A stretch of DNA of 64,000 bases, from the NCBI GenBank assembly GCA_014218235.1, contig CM024755.1, forward strand, positions 38,336,713-38,400,712, in the 5' to 3' direction. Within the stretch, counting starts at the first letter, position 1. Each line of letters starts with the position of its first letter. A program made the position numbers and the translations under genes. Origin of the DNA: Colocasia esculenta (Eukaryota; Streptophyta; Magnoliopsida; Alismatales; Araceae). This document shows positions 60,126 through 64,000 of the stretch, piece after piece. The notes under the pieces are model-generated. The model saw only the letters and a list, made by a program, of their open reading frames with translations, did not search any database and was not told where the DNA came from.

Positions 60126-60228
60126 ACTGATTATCTGAAGAGAATATCCATGAAAATGCTTACAATGGAGTCAAGGACTAACAATCAGATGCCATCTAAT
60201 CCTGCAAACCAGAATCCCCCAGATCCAG
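60126..60228 (+). CDS. MED15: MED15 exon 3 (end of KIX domain, start of linker)
   Basis: The acceptor TTGCCAG ends at 60125. The exon reads TDYLKRISMKMLTMESRTNN then QMPSNPANQNPPDP, ending with one base of the next codon before donor GTATGT at 60229. YLKRISMKMLTMES matches helix 3 of the plant MED15 KIX domain. The Asn/Pro/Gln-rich tail begins the low-complexity linker usual in this family. Full-length plant MED15 proteins exceed 1000 residues, so most of the gene lies right of the window. No stop or frameshift is seen in exons 1-3, so the gene may be functional. Confidence 0.94.
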
Positions 60229-61529
60229 GTATGTCCATGAAGCAACTAAATGGTTGTACCAGCCTTTGCAGCTTAATACTCTTCAAATGATTAGAATTGA
60301 AACTCTTATTACTTTGCACTACGTGTTATGTGTGTTGGGCTTGTAGGATGGTGATAAAATTTAAATTGGAGGATATGGGCAGTTGGACACATGATTTATT
60401 GTCAGCAACATTTTCTTTCTTTCCTTTGGAAACTGCCACCCATCTTGTTTCATATTGTTGAGGTTTAATCCCACATATAAGTAGATTGATGCAGGAGCAT
60501 ATCTGGATAACTCAGTGATGATGGTTTTGATGGAAAACGACGGCTAGAATGTGATTAAGTCTTTTTTATTTTTATTATGTATTTTTATTTAGGTCAGTTA
60601 TATATATATATTATTTTAGTAGTAGATTTGTGAAGAACAACGGGATGAATGAATATTGGGGTTAACGAAATTGAGCAACCAACACCTGACCATGTTGTCG
60701 TAGCAATTGCCATGCACCATACTGAGGGTTCACTTCTGCCGGAACTTTGTGATCTCCAATCAGAAAACTTACCTTCTCACATCCAACAATATAGAGTTGT
60801 TTATCAATAGCCTATGATGCATAATTTTGCCCTGTAAGCTTATCTGAAGTGATTTGCAGGGCCATCTGGCTGGTGGAGAAGGTTGGTGCAGGCTGAACTG
60901 CCAGAGGACACGTGCTGGATGTGGCAGAGGTGTCTTCTGCCATATGAAGAGATCAATAACGACAAAAGAATGAGTAATTTCTGCCCTCTTTCTAGTAACC
61001 GCTGCACAAAAGGGGCTTAACCGCTGCAAATAGGTGGTTTTGGATGGAGGGAATTGGGGAGAGTCTCCAAATCATAGGAGAAAGCTGCTATAATGTGAGC
61101 AGTGAAAGAGAAGAAGATTGGATGCTGAAAGGAGGTGATCTGGAAAGGACACCATAGTTTGCAATTTTTGGAAAATCTCTCGAGATTCTCTATCTCTTTG
61201 GCTTGCCGATATCTGAGATGTCTGAGGCACCTAGCAAAAGACACACGAACTTCACACAAGTGGCATGGATACCACCATGCACCAGCTGGTTTTTGGGATG
61301 TTCAAAAATCCCCACCTATCGCTTTTGGTTGATTCAAACCTGTGGGTTTTGAAACCGTCCCACTCCCCACCTATATCTACCTATTCCTTCACTCCCCAAC
61401 CATCACACTGATGTGGTCGTCATTAAAGTGCCTACTGATAAGAGGGAGGATCCTGGCCATGGTTAATCTGTCCACTGCAAGCCTTATAGACAACCTTTTC
61501 TTAAGTCTTATATGTTATCTTTGAAGGAT

Positions 61530-62082
61530 GCAGAAAACAAGGCTAGAAGAAGGGTTCAGCCTCTGCTTGTGTGGGAGAGAGAAACCCTAAATCAGTGGTC
61601 CTCTGGATAGGACACAAAGAAAAAGGTGAGATTAACCCTTGGTCAAGCAAGGGAGAACCTTAAGGGGAGGTGAACCTTGAGGAGAGGTTTGGCATATATA
61701 GAAGGCATCTCCAGAGAAGAAAACATGGTACTACCTACGATACCATGGTGCTATAGCACTGCACTACAGTACCACAGGAGAGAAAGGGCTGCAGGCTAGT
61801 GAGGAGATGCTTTCAAGAGTTGGCGAAGAAGAAGAAGGCTCTCAGGATGATCTCTGCTTTGATATTATGAAAGAACAAGAGAAAGACAGGCTGATAAAGT
61901 GAAGAAAGCAGTCCGACAGAGAGAGAGAGGACCAGCTAGGCTTCAGGCTTCTATTTATACCAAGTCTGAAACAAGGAGTTACAAAAGCCCTCATCAAGAG
62001 GTCGACTATAAAAAACATAAAATACTCAAATAGTACATCATCCTCTACAAGAACACAAATTGTAGAAATACCCATACTAACA
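61530..62082 (-). mobile_element. Possible LTR fragment (copia-like), minus strand
   Basis: On the minus strand it begins TGTTAGTATGGGTATTTC at 62082 and has a TATA-like GGTATAAATAG near 61951-61961. These are typical of copia LTRs. The left boundary, target duplication and interior are not identifiable. Confidence 0.3.
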
Positions 62083-62416
62083 ATTTAATAAATATTTATG
62101 CCTCAAGAAGAGCCAATAAATGTCCTACCAAGACCAAATATCAACAAACATGGGCCTTTCTTTGATTAAAAATTTTCAGAATTATCCCTGATGTTGTCAA
62201 CTAATTCTCTGAACATTGTCAACTCTTCTGACACCTTTAGAAGACTGGTTAACATGAAACTATAAAAAATATTAAAAAAATAGTAATCCATTTATGTCCA
62301 CAGGAAGATCCTAAAATGTTTACCGGTGATCTTTTTAATTTCTTACATCATGTTCCTTCCACAGTTACTCATCAGAAGCCAATCAGAATCCATAGTTTGC
62401 AATCCCTTGCGAATCT

Positions 62417-63560
62417 CTATGGGCTGAACATAGTTCGGTTTGGTTTGGTTCAGGGCCATTTCAACCTAAACCGAACCAAACCGATTTTAAGTTTGGAACC
62501 GAACTGAACTGAAGCTCATATAAACCGAACCGAACCGAACTAATTTAGTTTGGTTCGGTCGGTTCACAGTTTGGGCTGTTTGGACTTTTTTGAGAACTGT
62601 TGATTCTTATTAATTTTTGTAGTTGCTTACTACTTGGACATAAGTTTTTATACTTGTCTTATTATTTTGGCTATGGATTTTTGGTCTTTTGACAAGTTGA
62701 CATTTATGAGTTAATCAAATTGAATTCAGAGAGCTAGAAATCTCAAATTAAAAAATAAAAAATAAAAAATGAAGATTTTGGACTTTTGGCTATGGACTTT
62801 CAGACTTTTGACAACATCACAACATCCACATTCATTTTCTAAAAAGTTGTCCTCCTGGTAAGACAACTAGAGCTAACTTTTAACATCCATATTCAGAAAG
62901 TATAATATAAAAATCAGAGAGAAAAATAGTAAAAATAAAAAGTGAGAAAAACAGTAAAAATAAAAAATCAGTGAGGAAAACAGTATAAAAATCAGTGAGA
63001 AAATAATGAAAATAAAAATAAGTGAGAAAATAGTGAAAATAAAAATCAGTGAGTAAATAGTGAAAAATAAAAATCAGTGAGAAAAACAGGGAAAATAAAA
63101 ATCAAGGGGAAAAAAGTGAAAAGAAAAATCAGTAAGAATAAAATTAGTGAGCAAATCAGTGAAAATAAAAATCAGTGAGATAAAAGTTAGTGAGAAAAAC
63201 AGTGAAAATAAAAATTAGTTAGAAAAACAGTGAAAATAAAAATCTATGAGAAAAATAGAGAGAGTAAAAAACAGTGAGAAAAACAGTCAAAATAAAAATC
63301 ATTGAGAAAAATAGTGAAAATAAAAACCAGAAAAAACAGTAAGAAAAAACCACTAAAAATTGATTCGGTTTATTTGGTTCACATTGTTTGGTTTGGGTTT
63401 CTAAACCGAACCGAACCATTTGAAGCTAATCCGGTTTGGTTTGGGTGATTGACCCAAATTTTAGCATTTTGAACTGAACCGAACCGAGAACCGAACCGAA
63501 ATTTTCTGTTGGGTTCGATTTTTTGGTTCAAAGTTCAAACTAAGAAATGAACACCCCTAG
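62417..63560. mobile_element. Inverted-repeat element (hAT-type MITE-like) with GGTTCGGTT ends
   Basis: The left end CTATGGGCTGAACATAGTTC is similar to the reverse complement of the right end, CTAGGGGTGTTCATTTCTTA. Both ends are dense in AACCGAACCGAA / TTGGTTCGGTT words, a common pattern in plant non-autonomous elements. The centre is a minisatellite. No clean 8-bp target duplication was found. Confidence 0.55.
62890..63350. repeat. AT-rich minisatellite, about 25-30-bp unit
   Basis: Degenerate units of AAAATCAGTGAGAAAA-CAGTGAAAAT repeat about 15 times between the GGTTCGG-rich ends of the enclosing element. Confidence 0.85.
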
Positions 63561-63875
63561 ACTATCTCTCTTCCAAAATACCCATTACAGAATCTCTCAG
63601 ATGAAATGAACAAAGAACTGATATCTTCATGAATGGAATTTCAGGATTTTGGCAACAGGATCAGAGACTCGGTGCTTTCATGTAAGCTGTATAGTTGGAA
63701 AGACCTTATCTTGTTAATTGGGCTAAGTGTGTATAGGTCCTGATCCTACAGTATGGAATATTTTGTGCTCTATTTTTATTTTCCTTAATGAGTTTTGGTC
63801 ATTAAACCACCTTAAACCAAATAATGGGATAAGGATCTGATGATGATGTAGCTGACCCCAAATAATGGTATAAGG

Positions 63876-63901
63876 CTCTCATGATGATGATGATGATGAT
63901 A
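63876..63901. repeat. (GAT)n microsatellite
   Basis: A short run of GAT triplets near the end of the window. Confidence 0.8.
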
Positions 63902-64000
63902 TCAGACCAGCTTAAAACAAATAACCCAAGAAGTCCATGTAACATGGTTCTTTCTCCTCTACTTGTTCTTTCTTCCTCTACTTGTTCTTTCGGGTAAAAT

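Larger units (their letters stand above)
60229..64000 (+). other. MED15: MED15 intron 3 (continues beyond the window)
   Basis: No further Gln-rich MED15 exon is visible up to 64000. The stretch 60229-61500 holds nothing recognisable. Possible LTR and TIR elements follow. Confidence 0.65.

Noticed and set aside
60769..61332. Short frames on both strands in intron 3
   Set aside because: No family match that I recognise and no conserved motif; they read as chance frames.

Overview
The window is nuclear DNA of a flowering plant. The evidence is GT-AG introns, Tekay/Del- and Tat-lineage Ty3/gypsy retrotransposons, a Cassandra element carrying a 5S rRNA-like domain, an Ac-like hAT transposon, and the first three coding exons of a plant MED15 (Mediator subunit 15) gene. 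I cannot place the species from sequence alone; large TE-filled introns and a deep TE nest point to a sizeable, repeat-rich genome.

Layout. Positions 1-42461 are one nest of LTR retrotransposons. The oldest host is a Tat-lineage element (T, plus strand). Its 5' part lies left of the window; its integrase remnant (26656-27809), antisense accessory ORF (41130 down to 28215) and 3' LTR (41727-42461) are visible. Element A, with a ~2.8-kb LTR and a ~3.9-kb non-coding interior (LARD-like, plus strand), is inserted in T's integrase and ends at 26655. Element B (2624-11931, minus) sits in A's interior with target duplication GTCCG. Element C (18011-26228, minus) sits in A's 3' LTR with target duplication GAGGG. 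Element D (28647-39641, minus) is a decayed but full-structure Tekay chromovirus inserted in T's antisense ORF. B, C and A are non-autonomous; D is the only one with a full gag-pro-RT-RH-INT-chromodomain layout, and it carries many stops.

After ~800 bp of upstream DNA the MED15 gene begins: exon 1 43261-43337, exon 2 54625-54736, exon 3 60126-60228, running off the right edge. Together these exons encode the N-terminal KIX domain. Intron 1 (11.3 kb) holds a complete Cassandra TRIM (43913-44559), a ~438-bp tandem duplication that copied part of its LTR, and a solo LTR (46213-52538) split by a 4.4-kb hAT element (47071-51507). Intron 2 (5.4 kb) holds a related LTR plus gag remnants, a probable small DNA transposon and a poly-C run. 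The visible part of intron 3 holds a terminal-inverted-repeat element with an internal minisatellite.

How it works together: MED15 is the only host gene visible and appears intact in its three exons. Everything else is transposon sequence, mostly inactivated, with stop codons and LTR differences typical of methyl-cytosine deamination. The features most worth a second look are the arrays of the palindrome GTGTCGACAC shared by the LTRs of C and D, the ~10-bp-phased TTAA array in B, the extreme LTR-to-interior ratio of B, the capsid-less gag of C, and the intron-containing antisense ORF of T with its own TATA box.
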